Notes: a model not told the origin generated them from the sequence alone. A stretch of DNA of 64,000 bases from Euzebya tangerina (GCF_003074135.1 NZ_PPDK01000001.1:372001-436000), one strand, 5' to 3'; positions 28,799 through 38,307 are shown, counted from the first letter of the stretch. Made by a program: numbers and translations.

Positions 28799-31397
28799 AG
28801 GCCAACGGCCCGTCCAGCACCTCATCCTCGGTCATCGGTTCGCTGATCGCGAACCCCTGCAGATTGCCGGCCCCGGAGGTGGCGAGCTCGGCCCTGATGT
28901 CGTCGGTCTCGACGCCTTGGATGACCACATCGATCCCCGCCTGGCCGGCCTGGTGGATGATCGCCTCGATCAACGCCGGCGAGATGTACTCGTCCTGCAA
29001 CAGGTGTTGATCGATCTTGACGACGTCGACGTCGAGGTCGTTGAGCCCGGTCAACGTGGCGTAGTCGGACCCGAACCGCTCCAGCGCGATGGCGACGCCG
29101 CAGCGCCGAAGCTGCTCCAGCCGGTTCTTGACCTGCGGCTCACGCAGCGCGTCCTGACCGACCTCGAGGACCAGCGACGACGCCGGAAGATCCACGTCCT
29201 TGAGCAGGCGGATCACCCGCCCGACGAACGTGCTCGACCGCAACTGCCGGAGGGAGACGTTGACCGCCGTCCTGATGGTCGGCGCACACTGAGCGCCCAC
29301 CTCACACGCCTGCTGCAACACCCACATGCCGATGTCGTCGATCAGACCGGAGGAGTCGGCGATCGGGATGAACACATCCGGCGGGATTGCGCCACGCTCG
29401 CGGTGGTCCCATCGCAGCAGCGCCTCGATCATCCGCGTCTGGCCGGACACGGCATCGACGATGGTCTGGTAGACCACGCTCAGCTCGCCCGCTTCCTGAG
29501 CTCGCGCGAGGCCCCGCCGGAGGGCCAGTTCCGTCTCGGCATGTGCCGCGAGTGAGGAGGTGTACCGCTGCACTCGGCCGGGGCCAGCAGCCTTGGCGGT
29601 GTACATCGCCGCATCCGCCTGCCGCACCAGGTCGGGGGCATCCTCCCTGCCCGTGGCGACGGCGATGCCGATGCTCGTGGTGACCGTGATGGCGTGGTGA
29701 TCGATCTCGATCGGAGCCCGCATGGCGGTGGCGATCTGGTGCGCCAGCCCACCGATGGAGCCGATGCTGGAGACGGCGGGAACCACGACGGCGAACTCGT
29801 CACCGCCGAGCCGGGCGGCCAGAGCGAACGGTGGGAGCAGGTCGCGCAGTCGGTTGGCGAAGGTCACGAGCACGTGGTCGCCGACCGGGTGACCCATCTC
29901 GTCGTTGATGCCCTTGAAGTCGTCGACGTCGAGCAGCAGCAGCGCCGTGTCCTCGCCCGTGGTGGCCGCCAGCTCCTCCTCCAGGACCTTGGTGAACAGA
30001 CCTCGGTTGGCCAGGCCGGTCAGCGGGTCGTGCTCCGCCTGTCGTCGGAGCTCCTGCTCGAGCTCCACTCGGTCGGAGATGTCCCGGACGGTCAAGACGA
30101 TGCCGTCGACGTCCTCGGTGTCGAGCAGGTTCGCGCCCACGACCTCGGCGTGACCCCAGTCCTCGCCACGGGACATGCGCACCCGGATGTGCGTGCTCTC
30201 ACCAGCCGACCCGGCCGCCAGCTGCTGGCAGAAGGCGATGAAGCGGTCACGGTCAGCCGGGTCGATCCAGTGCTCGATCCGGTAGGTCCCTGGCTCGGCG
30301 GGGTCCTCGATCGGCTTCCAGTTCCGGGCCAGGGTGTCGCTGACGGTCATGATGACGCCGCCGGTGTCGATCACCACGATCGCATCCGTGCTGTGCCGAA
30401 CCAGCGCGCGGAAGCGCTCGTCGACCCGTCGACGGGAGAGGTCCTCGACGATCTCGAGGAGCGACCAGGACCGCAGCAGCACGATCACCATGAGCGCGAT
30501 CGCCACGCAGGCCAACCCGACCACATCGGCCGTCGACGTCGGCCGCAGGATCACCAGCACCAGGGGGGTGGTCGCGCTGGCCGTCAGGACCAGCAGCCGC
30601 GTCCGGCTGAGCTTGGGCGCGGCGGCTGCGCGGTCGCGCAGTCGAACCACAGACGGATGCAGGAAGGCAGAGCCGACGAAGGCAAGCGCAATGCAGTAGG
30701 TCACGTCGACCAGGACCGGGGTGGCGCCGGAGTCGGTCAGGGACCGGACGTAGAACGCCGAGTCGGCGCCAACGAACAGCACCAGTCCGGTCAACATCAT
30801 GATGATCGACGGCGAGAGCGCCCCACCACCGAGGATCATCCGCAGGACGGCGGCCGTCATGATCACGTGCAACACCGGGAAAGCGACCCCGACCAGCACC
30901 TGCGTGGGCGAGGCGTTGGACGACGCGAGGACGGGTGAGACGATGAGGCTCCAGATCAGCGCGCCGGAGGCTCCGGCGATGACGACGGCGTCGTAGGTGG
31001 CGACGGCATCAGAGCCACGGCTGCGGACCACCCGGAGGATGCCTATGACCAGCAGGACCGACGAGGCGACGTAGACCACTTCCAGCGGAGAGCCGAACGG
31101 ATCGGCAACACCGGTCCTGGTCATGGCGAACCAGACCACGTCTGCAGCCAGGGCCAGGCTCAGGGCGTGGCCGATGAGTCGGATGCCGCGTCTGCCTGGT
31201 CGGTCGAGCGCACGCATCCGCGCTGCCCAGTAGATGCTGCCGGCCGCCACGCCGAGCACGATCAGGTTCGCTTCGTCGAGCACTCCGGCGACAGCTGGAA
31301 CCGTCAGTGCCACCACCGAGAAGGCTGAACAGAGGGCAAGCCAGATCAACCACAGCGCCGCTGCAGGCTCGGACTCAGACGTGCTCACAACTGCCAT
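28770..31397 (-). CDS. Membrane MHYT-like/7TM sensor with PAS, GGDEF and degenerate EAL
   Basis: 875 aa. The first 310 residues contain eight or nine hydrophobic segments, then a PAS domain (RFRALVRHSTDAIVVIDTGG), GGDEF (RLGGDEFAVVV near 527) and EAL (IEALLRWDHRE near 656). GGDEF is intact, while the EAL has lost key residues: the DDFGTG motif reads LERFGSDYA, ELTE reads LEVGQD and AEGVE reads IQGVE. I expect a diguanylate cyclase whose EAL domain only binds c-di-GMP or regulates. The MHYT-like label refers only to the multi-TM layout; no MHYT motif is visible. Confidence 0.9.
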   Translation of the reverse strand: MAVVSTSESEPAAALWLIWLALCSAFSVVALTVPAVAGVLDEANLIVLGVAAGSIYWAARMRALDRPGRRGIRLIGHALSLALAADVVWFAMTRTGVADPFGSPLEVVYVASSVLLVIGILRVVRSRGSDAVATYDAVVIAGASGALIWSLIVSPVLASSNASPTQVLVGVAFPVLHVIMTAAVLRMILGGGALSPSIIMMLTGLVLFVGADSAFYVRSLTDSGATPVLVDVTYCIALAFVGSAFLHPSVVRLRDRAAAAPKLSRTRLLVLTASATTPLVLVILRPTSTADVVGLACVAIALMVIVLLRSWSLLEIVEDLSRRRVDERFRALVRHSTDAIVVIDTGGVIMTVSDTLARNWKPIEDPAEPGTYRIEHWIDPADRDRFIAFCQQLAAGSAGESTHIRVRMSRGEDWGHAEVVGANLLDTEDVDGIVLTVRDISDRVELEQELRRQAEHDPLTGLANRGLFTKVLEEELAATTGEDTALLLLDVDDFKGINDEMGHPVGDHVLVTFANRLRDLLPPFALAARLGGDEFAVVVPAVSSIGSIGGLAHQIATAMRAPIEIDHHAITVTTSIGIAVATGREDAPDLVRQADAAMYTAKAAGPGRVQRYTSSLAAHAETELALRRGLARAQEAGELSVVYQTIVDAVSGQTRMIEALLRWDHRERGAIPPDVFIPIADSSGLIDDIGMWVLQQACEVGAQCAPTIRTAVNVSLRQLRSSTFVGRVIRLLKDVDLPASSLVLEVGQDALREPQVKNRLEQLRRCGVAIALERFGSDYATLTGLNDLDVDVVKIDQHLLQDEYISPALIEAIIHQAGQAGIDVVIQGVETDDIRAELATSGAGNLQGFAISEPMTEDEVLDGPLAFSLRSGRSA

Positions 31398-31437
31398 ATC
31401 GGCAGGTCAGAGCCGCCAATTAACCCCCCATATCGCG

Positions 31438-32865
31438 TCAGCCCGTCTCGGCCAGCTGCGTCAACTCAGCCATCTCATCGTGGAAGTCCTGCATCATCCC
31501 CCAGATGTCATCAACCATCTCTCGGTCGGCGACGATGCCGAACTGCATCTCGTCGCGGTAGCTGAAGACGGTGACGTTCAAGCCCAAGCCGTCGTAGATC
31601 GCACTGACCGGATAGATGCCCTGCATCTGAGCGCCGGCCAGGTAGAGCGGAACCGGTGGTCCGGGCACGTTCGAGACCACGACATTGAATGGGGTCGAGA
31701 CCCGGTCGGCCCAGCGCAGCCGAGCGACCGTCCGAGCCGCCGTGGCGGCCAGGGCAGGTGTGGCGAACTGCGTGAAGTCACGCAGGACCGTAGCCGGAAC
31801 GGCATTGCCGGTCTTGGCGATGTCCATCGAGGTGGCGGCGTTAGCCAGACGCTCCTGCGCGCTGTCGAGGTGGGTCGGCAGCGTGGCGATCATCGCATTC
31901 ACCGCATTGCCGCCCGCGCCCTTCTGGTCGTCCGTCCGCACGGAGATCGGCACCATGGCCTGCAGCGGCTGCTCACCCAGGTCACCGGTTCGAGCCAGGT
32001 AGCGTCGCAGCGCCCCGCCAGTCAGGGCCATGACGACATCGTTCAACTTGCAGCCGTAGGCGTCCTTGATCCGCTTCAGATCCTTGAGCGGCATGGCGCC
32101 GTATGCGAAGCGACGATGTGGCGAGATCTCGCCGTTGAACGGCGACGGTGGTGCCTGCAGACGAGGCTTGCCGAGCAGACCCTCACCCAGGCGACTCTTC
32201 AGCGCGGGCGGGGCAGCCCGCTCGGCCATGCGACCGAGCAGCGGGAGGGCACCAGCTGACCGAGCCGCCATCCGTCCCAGGCGCAGGGGCTGCTTGACCA
32301 GGCCCTTGGCTGACCGGACCAGCATCTGCGCCTCGCTCGGCTCGGGCTCGGCGTCCATCGGCTCCTTGTGGCCAGGGACGGGAGCCTTGGGCTCCAGGTC
32401 GAGGAGGACACCGAGGATGTCCGCGCCGCTCACCCCGTCGATGGCGGCGTGGTGGTTCTTGGAGTAGATGACGACGGTGTCGTCGGCCATCCCCTCGATC
32501 ACATAGGTCTCCCACAGTGGACGTGCGCGGTCGAGCGGTCGGGCGTGGATGCGCGAGATGATCTCGGACAACGTGTGCGGATCGCCGGGCGGGGGGACGG
32601 CGATGCGGCGGACGTGGTACTCGAGGTCGAAGTTGGGGTCATCGATCCAGTAGGGGTGGTCCAGTCCGAAGGGTGTCTCGACCAGCCGCCAGCGGAAGGG
32701 CGGCAGCTTGTGCAGCCGGTTCCGGTAGGTGTCGAGCACCTGCTCGTAGCCGAAGCCCCCGGGGGCCGTCGAGGGGTCGACCACGATGATCGAGGCGACG
32801 TGCAGCGGCGTATTGGGCTGCTCGAGGTTGAGGAACAGGGCATCGAGTCCGGACAGTTGACGCAT
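31438..32865 (-). CDS. Wax ester synthase/diacylglycerol acyltransferase (WS/DGAT)
   Basis: 475 aa. The catalytic HHxxxDG motif is seen in KNHHAAIDGVSG near residue 138, and the conserved C-terminal motifs NVVVSNVPGPPVPLYLAGA and GLNVTVFSYRDEMQFG are present, as is the N-terminal MRQLSGLDALFLNLE. Members esterify diacylglycerols or fatty alcohols with acyl-CoA to make storage lipids. With PlsB and PlsC encoded close by, triacylglycerol synthesis from glycerol-3-phosphate is the natural reading, though a phosphatidate phosphatase is not clearly identified. Confidence 0.93.
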   Translation of the reverse strand: MRQLSGLDALFLNLEQPNTPLHVASIIVVDPSTAPGGFGYEQVLDTYRNRLHKLPPFRWRLVETPFGLDHPYWIDDPNFDLEYHVRRIAVPPPGDPHTLSEIISRIHARPLDRARPLWETYVIEGMADDTVVIYSKNHHAAIDGVSGADILGVLLDLEPKAPVPGHKEPMDAEPEPSEAQMLVRSAKGLVKQPLRLGRMAARSAGALPLLGRMAERAAPPALKSRLGEGLLGKPRLQAPPSPFNGEISPHRRFAYGAMPLKDLKRIKDAYGCKLNDVVMALTGGALRRYLARTGDLGEQPLQAMVPISVRTDDQKGAGGNAVNAMIATLPTHLDSAQERLANAATSMDIAKTGNAVPATVLRDFTQFATPALAATAARTVARLRWADRVSTPFNVVVSNVPGPPVPLYLAGAQMQGIYPVSAIYDGLGLNVTVFSYRDEMQFGIVADREMVDDIWGMMQDFHDEMAELTQLAETG

Positions 32866-32907
32866 GGCTGTGGCCTTCGGCTGTGGGCGTTGCAGCGTAG
32901 AACAGAT

Positions 32908-35577
32908 TCACGGACGACTGTGGGCTGGTGGCTGTGGCCGGTCACCCTGCTGCCAGACCGAGCCGTAGACGGCAAAGGCGCCCGCCAGTTCCGGTCCGGT
33001 CGACGTGGCGGTCGCGAGGGACACATCAGCTGGCGCCCCGGCGGCGAGGTGGTGGTGATAGGTGGTCATGGCCTCGGCAGCCACATCGTCGGGGATGCGG
33101 CACACCGCGGCGACCACGGTCGTTGTCCCCAGCGCAAGAAGTCCCGCGGTCAGGCCGAGCACCTCCTCCCCTGGCCGGGTCGTCGAGGCGCCGACGTCGC
33201 AGGCTGAGAGGACCACATGGCTGGCGGTGACACCCCGGGCTTCCAGGTCGTGGACGTAGACGGACCCGTCGTGCAGCCGAAGCCGGGCGAACATCGGGTT
33301 CTGCCGTTCGTGGGTGCCGTGCGCGGCCAAGTGCACCAGGTCGGCATCGTTCAGCGCGCGGGTGACGGCGTCGGTGGTCGCGCGGTCGCCGGTCAGTGTG
33401 CGCTCGGCGTTGCCCCAGGCGGCCGCCACCGCCTCTGCTTCACCAGCGGCGTGGGCCAGGCCGGGGCCCGCCACGCTGACGACCCGGGGGGTCGTTCGAC
33501 CCCCCGCTCCTGTCGGGCTCGTGCGGGCGCCACGGGTCCACTGGGTCGCAGACTGCGCGACGGTGATCGGGGCGCCCTGCAGGCTGGGGAGCATGGCCCA
33601 GGGGAGCGCGCGGGTGCTGGCCGAGGTCACCAGGACCAGCCGTTCGGTACCCATCTTGAGCGGGCGGATCAGCCGTCGGTCGAGTTCGTCGAGGCCGGCC
33701 CGCAGGGAGCCCTGCACCGCTGCGGTCATGACCCCCAACTCACGGCCGGCCACCATGGCCAGGTCAGCCCGAACTCGCCTGGCCAGGCGGCTGATCTGTT
33801 CTGCGGTGCCCGCGCTCGTCAGCCCGACCCCGTCTGCACTGAGCGTCAGTGCGAGGACCTCCCCGCGATGGTCGATCAGTTGGATCAGTCCGGCGCCGCC
33901 TGCGCGGAGTGCCTCGTGGGTCTGATCGAGTCCCACCGGCTGGTGCTGATCGCCCGGTGTTGCGAGGGTGATCCCTCGCGCGATCTGCTGCACCTCGTGC
34001 CGGGCGTCTGCCAGGTCGTCGGTCCCTGCCCGGCCGTCGCGGACGGCGGCCTCGAGCCCACGGAGTCGGGCCAGCGCCTCAGCCAGCTCCGGGTCGTTCG
34101 CCGGCCGCACACCCGGGACCCGGAGGGAGGCGGCGCGCCAACGCTCGGCGGCGTCGAAGACAGCGGCCGGACTGGCCTGGCGGGCCAACGTGAGGTCGAG
34201 GTCAGCCAGGCGCGTCGCGTGCAACGACACGGCGGTCCGCAGGTCCAGGCTGCCGCCCAGGATCTGATCGCCGGCCAGGTCGTCTGCTGCGGCTCGGAGG
34301 GCCTGGAGTGCTCGGTCCAGGTCGCCGCCCGCGTGGGCTACCGACGCGGTCACGTAGGCCCGATCCAGACGGGCGCCGAGCGGTGAGATCCCAGCGGCGG
34401 TCGGACGGGCCGTGGCCTCCGCCAAATGGCGGGCGGCCCGTTCTTCGAGTGCGTCTCGGGTCGTTGTGGTGACCTCCGTGGTGCCGCCATCAGTCCCCGT
34501 GCCGATCAGGAGCCGAGCGGCCAGGAGGTGGGCATCACGGAACAGACCCGGGTCGAGTTCCGCGGCCTCGGAGCCCGCCAACTGCTCGGCTGACCGTGCC
34601 AACGCGATCCGATGCGCCGTGGCAGCCGGCTCCACCCCTTCCGCGAGGATCTGCCACAGCAGCAGTTCGCAGCGGCCCGCCCAGACGGTCGTTCCGCGGT
34701 CCGCGAGCCGTGATTGGGCGGAGCGAGCCAACTCGGCCGCGTCACCAAGCCGACCCAGCAGCAGATTCGCCCGTGCGGCCTCCATCTCGAGTTCGGCGCT
34801 GACCTGGTGCTGCCCGTCCTCCAGGCTGACGGCCAGTCCCGCAGCCAGGACCGCGCGGGCCTCGTCGAGCAGTCCTGCCGCGAGGAGGGCGCGGCCGTGG
34901 TCCAGGCGGGGGACACTGCGCGAGACATCCACATCCATCGCGTCCGCGCTCCGCATGAGGGTCAGCGCCGTAGGAACGTCGCCCGTGACGAAGGCCACGT
35001 AGCCGCGGTTGTGGCGGGCCATGAACCGAGGTGCTGGCAGGTCGTTCGACTCGGCGATCCGCTCGGCGAGCTCGAAGTCCCGCGCTGCTTCGTCGTACTC
35101 CGCCAGGAAGGTCGCCAGCGATCCTCTGGTCAGCAGCAGCTCACAGCGGTCGCGCGGCTGCAGCGCACCGAGGTGTGGACTGGCGGCGGCCAGTTCCTGA
35201 CGCGCCTCGTTGAACAGACCCGCGCGGCCGTAGAGGCTGGCGGACTGGGAGTGGCAGAGCGCGGATAGCTCGGGCACTCCGCTCTGCGTGGCGGCAGTGA
35301 TCGCTCGATCCATCGTGGCCAGCGACACCTCGAGTCCATCCTGCTCGAAGTCGACCAGACCCAGGGTCATGAGGATCCGGCAGGTCAGCTCGAGCCCAGC
35401 AGCACTCCGCGGAGCACCGTCGAGCAGCGCCAGCGCCGCATCCAAGGCCTCGCGGGCTCGGTCCGGCTGGCCGAGGCTCCGGGACCTCGTCCCGTCGGTG
35501 TGCAGCCGACGTACCTGCTCCAGAACCGTGTCCGTGATGGCCTCGTCGCCGTCGGGGCCCGCGTGTGGCCGACGCAC
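32908..35577 (-). CDS. TPR-CHAT caspase-like protease
   Basis: 889 aa from GTG 35577. Residues 20-560 are alpha-helical TPR-like repeats (EALDAALALLDG, ALTLMRSADAM, LQALRAAADDL). The C-terminal 300 residues form a CHAT domain, a caspase-fold cysteine protease: His in VHLAAHGTHERQNP near 754 and Cys in VVLSACDVGAS near 794, with the preceding LVTSASTRALPWAMLPSL typical of the family. No signal peptide or membrane segment is seen, so it acts in the cytoplasm. It is the last gene of a leftward operon with the sigma factor and the S8 protease, 15 nt behind the 160-aa protein. TPR-CHAT proteins are used in signalling and defence-like cascades; the target here is unknown. Confidence 0.9.
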   Translation of the reverse strand: MRRPHAGPDGDEAITDTVLEQVRRLHTDGTRSRSLGQPDRAREALDAALALLDGAPRSAAGLELTCRILMTLGLVDFEQDGLEVSLATMDRAITAATQSGVPELSALCHSQSASLYGRAGLFNEARQELAAASPHLGALQPRDRCELLLTRGSLATFLAEYDEAARDFELAERIAESNDLPAPRFMARHNRGYVAFVTGDVPTALTLMRSADAMDVDVSRSVPRLDHGRALLAAGLLDEARAVLAAGLAVSLEDGQHQVSAELEMEAARANLLLGRLGDAAELARSAQSRLADRGTTVWAGRCELLLWQILAEGVEPAATAHRIALARSAEQLAGSEAAELDPGLFRDAHLLAARLLIGTGTDGGTTEVTTTTRDALEERAARHLAEATARPTAAGISPLGARLDRAYVTASVAHAGGDLDRALQALRAAADDLAGDQILGGSLDLRTAVSLHATRLADLDLTLARQASPAAVFDAAERWRAASLRVPGVRPANDPELAEALARLRGLEAAVRDGRAGTDDLADARHEVQQIARGITLATPGDQHQPVGLDQTHEALRAGGAGLIQLIDHRGEVLALTLSADGVGLTSAGTAEQISRLARRVRADLAMVAGRELGVMTAAVQGSLRAGLDELDRRLIRPLKMGTERLVLVTSASTRALPWAMLPSLQGAPITVAQSATQWTRGARTSPTGAGGRTTPRVVSVAGPGLAHAAGEAEAVAAAWGNAERTLTGDRATTDAVTRALNDADLVHLAAHGTHERQNPMFARLRLHDGSVYVHDLEARGVTASHVVLSACDVGASTTRPGEEVLGLTAGLLALGTTTVVAAVCRIPDDVAAEAMTTYHHHLAAGAPADVSLATATSTGPELAGAFAVYGSVWQQGDRPQPPAHSRP

Positions 35578-35592
35578 CGGAGCCCATGGGAG

Positions 35593-36075
35593 TTACAGCT
35601 CGATCGTAGGGGTGATGACCGGTCGATCGTCAGATCGCTCGGGATTCGGCCAGATCACAACGTGCGCGGGGCCGTGCGGGACAGCCTCGAAGACGAACCG
35701 GCCATGCTCATCGGCGACGGTCTCGTAGACGGTGTTGGCGACCTGGAGTTCGATGCGTGCTCCGCCGCGCGTCACCCAGCCGTCGACCGACACCTCATCG
35801 GATGTGCTGTCGGCCAGCGAGATCATGACGCTCAGCGACCCACTGGTGAAGGTGATGGTCTGCGCCAGCTCGGCCCCCTGGAGATCGGGCTGGGACGCAC
35901 GCGCAGCCGCGAGGGGGACCTCCGTCAGCTCGGCGACCTCGGCGTGCAGGGCCTGGACGGTCAGCGCGAACTTCAAGCGGTCACCCAACTCTGGCGGAAC
36001 GGGGTCCACCCGCTGGTACAGGGACCTGACCTCACCAAGGATCTGGTCGTCGATCTCGTCTAGTGCATCACGCAT
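35593..36075 (-). CDS. 160-aa protein with carboxypeptidase-regulatory-like domain
   Basis: 160 aa, no signal peptide. An N-terminal helical part (EIDDQILGEVRSLYQRVDPV) precedes a region of several beta strands (TITFTSGSLSVMISL, VDGWVTRGGARIELQV, GRFVFEAVPHGPAHVVIW) that looks like a carboxypeptidase-regulatory-like/Ig-type beta sandwich. Its start overlaps the sigma-factor stop by 8 nt and it precedes the CHAT gene. An anti-sigma or adaptor role is plausible from position but not shown by any known motif. Confidence 0.75.
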   Translation of the reverse strand: MRDALDEIDDQILGEVRSLYQRVDPVPPELGDRLKFALTVQALHAEVAELTEVPLAAARASQPDLQGAELAQTITFTSGSLSVMISLADSTSDEVSVDGWVTRGGARIELQVANTVYETVADEHGRFVFEAVPHGPAHVVIWPNPERSDDRPVITPTIEL

Positions 36076-36676
36076 GGTGTCCGCCCCAGTGGGTGTCGTC
36101 GGTCAGTGCTCGTCGAAGCTGTTGCAGACAGCGGCCACGCGTCGGCCCGATGCTGCCGATCGGCATGTCGAGGGCTTCGGCAATGCCCGCATAGTCCGGC
36201 CGTTCCGCGAAGGCGATCACGCGCAGGAGGTGCGCACATCGCTCGGACAGTGCTGAGATGTGCCGCCAGAGGATCTCCTGCTGTTCGCTCAACAGGCTGA
36301 CCGCTTCGGGCGTCGGTGTGTCGCTCTCGGGTTCAGGCGCATGGTCGAGGTCGATCGTCTGCTTACCGCGCTTGCGAGCAGCGCTCCACGCCTCCCGCTT
36401 GACGGTGGTCATCAACCAGGCCAACACGCGGCGGCTGTCCTCGATGCGATCCGCATGGTCCACCAGGCGGAGCCACGCCGTCTGGATGACGTCCTCGGCC
36501 AACTCCTGACTCAGGCCCTGCGACCGCGCGGTGTGCCACAGGATCGGTGCGAGGAGGTCCACCAACTCACCCATGCGGCCGCGGTCGCCAGACCGATAGG
36601 CATCGAAGGCGGTCGCGGCACGGTCGATGAGTCCCGAGGTCGAGGGCGATGCGGCGTTGGTGTCGGTCTCCGTCAT
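36068..36676 (-). CDS. ECF-like RNA polymerase sigma factor
   Basis: 202 aa. Sigma region 2 is visible in LLAPILWHTARSQGLSQELA and EDVIQTAWLRLVDHADRIED followed by RRVLAWLMTTVKREAWSAAR; region 4 with its HTH is in LSERCAHLLRVIAFAERPDY and IAEALDMPIGSIGPTRGRCL. There is no membrane anti-sigma gene next to it. The ATG overlaps the stop of the S8 protease gene (36673-36676), so both are made together. A face-to-face pair of GGAAGR-N16/17-CTGATAC motifs 1.6 kb upstream, in the shared intergenic region, is a candidate target. Confidence 0.92.
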   Translation of the reverse strand: MTETDTNAASPSTSGLIDRAATAFDAYRSGDRGRMGELVDLLAPILWHTARSQGLSQELAEDVIQTAWLRLVDHADRIEDSRRVLAWLMTTVKREAWSAARKRGKQTIDLDHAPEPESDTPTPEAVSLLSEQQEILWRHISALSERCAHLLRVIAFAERPDYAGIAEALDMPIGSIGPTRGRCLQQLRRALTDDTHWGGHHA

Positions 36677-38250
36677 CTTGGATCCGCCTCATCGAGCACC
36701 GAGGTCACAGCGGTGACGGCGCGCTTGCGCATCGCGTCGATGCCGATGTCGTCCAGCCCGCCCTGGCGCACCAGGTCGGCAGCCAACTCCGCAGCCAGGA
36801 TAGGACCGGCGAAGGACGTGCCGCTCCACACGGCGAACCCACCGGCGTAGTCGTCCATGTCGATCGAGCCACGAGCACCTGTGGGGCCCAGGGTGAGGTA
36901 GATCTCCTGCTGCGCGGCATCGAAGTTGGTTGGGAAGGTGCTCACGACGGCGGCACCGGGCCGGTACGCGGTCACCCACTCGCCGTCATTGGAGAACGAC
37001 GCAACGGACTCACCGCCCGGGTTGAGCGCAGCCACACTGACCAGGCCGGCCGTGCCGTCTGCGGGCGGGGCGGCGAGGCCGGCAGGGAGCAGGGGCTCGG
37101 TCGTGGAGTCGTTGCCGGCGGCGGCGACGACGAGGACGCCGGCGTCGGCGTAGGCGGCCATCAGGTTGGCGACGTCGGTGGTGACGGCGTCATCTGCCGA
37201 AGTCTCGTGGTAGTAGCCGAGCGACAGTGACAGGACATCGATCACCAGATCCGTGTCCCCGGTCACCAATCCGGTCTGGTGCCGCAGCAGCAGGGCCTCG
37301 AGCGCGTTGAGCAGCGTGCTCTCGCTGACCGCGCCATCGAGGTCCATCACGCCGACGGGGATGATGTTTGCTGACGGGCACCCCTGTCGAATGAGACCCG
37401 CGATGAATGTGCCGTGTCCGGCCTGAGGCCCCAGGACGCGGTCGAGGGCGTCGACGACTCCGGTCCCCTGATCGGTCTCGTCTCCGCCGATCGGGATGCC
37501 GGCCCACGCGGGGACTCGGGTCACCTGTGTCCCAGGGAACCAGGGATGGGTTCCGAGCCCGGTGTCCGGCACCACGACAACCGGTTGGCGTCCCGAGGGG
37601 GACGCCGCGGAGCTGGCCGGGTTGGGGGCCTGTAGGTGGACCGGTGAACGTCCGCCGAACCCGGGTTGGCCGTAGCTCGTGGCGGGCCCGGCGTGGCCGC
37701 CCCAGAACGGGTGACCACCCCAGAACGGATGGCCACCCCAGAATGGATGGCCACCCCAGAACGGCACGCCACCGATCTCGCAGGCGAGCATGAGGTGGTC
37801 CAGACCGATCGAGACGTCGGCGTTTGGCCGGGCCGCGCGGATCTCCTGCAGCGCCGTCCAGGCGTCGACCGGGGGCTGGGGCCCCTCACCCGTCGGTCGC
37901 AGCGTGACTCGGGTGGTCCACAACCGCTCGGCGGACGCGAGGACCTCGTCAGGCAGACCGGCCTCGCGGACGGCCAGTCCAGCTTCGGCGTCCCGCCGGG
38001 TGATGATGGCCAGGACACCGATCCGCTTGAGGATCTCGTTCAACTCTCCAAGGCGCTCCCGGACGTCGTCCGGCAGACCCCGGACCAAGAGCGCCTCCGG
38101 GTCGTAGACCGTCGGACCCGGTGCCGCTTGGTCGGGTCGCCGGACCGCGGTGTCCGGGTCCAACACCCGCCAATCGGGCCCGTCACCCTTGCGCTCGACG
38201 CGGGCGATCTGTGGGCGCGGACGGAGTCGTCCTGGCTGGTCGGCTGGCAT
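36673..38250 (-). CDS. Cytoplasmic S8 subtilisin-like protease with GGHPFW repeats
   Basis: 525 aa, no signal peptide. The triad is complete: Asp in VVVVPDTGLGTH near residue 231, His in AGHGTFIAGL near 277 and Ser in SGTSFAGP near 483, with the oxyanion Asn in VVAAAGND. The 225-residue N-terminal part is not a usual subtilisin prodomain; it includes helical segments and four tandem GGHPFW-type hexapeptides (about residues 163-186) followed by a Gly/Pro/Ser-rich linker. AGGAGA precedes ATG 38250. It is first in the operon with sigma factor, 160-aa protein and CHAT protease, diverging from the lanthionine-type operon. Confidence 0.92.
   Translation of the reverse strand: MPADQPGRLRPRPQIARVERKGDGPDWRVLDPDTAVRRPDQAAPGPTVYDPEALLVRGLPDDVRERLGELNEILKRIGVLAIITRRDAEAGLAVREAGLPDEVLASAERLWTTRVTLRPTGEGPQPPVDAWTALQEIRAARPNADVSIGLDHLMLACEIGGVPFWGGHPFWGGHPFWGGHPFWGGHAGPATSYGQPGFGGRSPVHLQAPNPASSAASPSGRQPVVVVPDTGLGTHPWFPGTQVTRVPAWAGIPIGGDETDQGTGVVDALDRVLGPQAGHGTFIAGLIRQGCPSANIIPVGVMDLDGAVSESTLLNALEALLLRHQTGLVTGDTDLVIDVLSLSLGYYHETSADDAVTTDVANLMAAYADAGVLVVAAAGNDSTTEPLLPAGLAAPPADGTAGLVSVAALNPGGESVASFSNDGEWVTAYRPGAAVVSTFPTNFDAAQQEIYLTLGPTGARGSIDMDDYAGGFAVWSGTSFAGPILAAELAADLVRQGGLDDIGIDAMRKRAVTAVTSVLDEADPR
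37693..37764. repeat. Four 18-bp tandem repeats in the S8 protease gene
   Basis: Four consecutive 18-bp units (consensus on + strand ATGGCCACCCCAGAACGG, with one to three changes each) encode GGHPFW-type hexapeptides on the minus strand. Near-identity at DNA level indicates recent expansion by slippage and a probable variable copy number between strains. Confidence 0.85.
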
Positions 38251-38307
38251 GAGGGTCTCCTACTGGACGGGGCGCCGGCGGAAGCGTATGGCCTCCTGCC
38301 TCATAGG

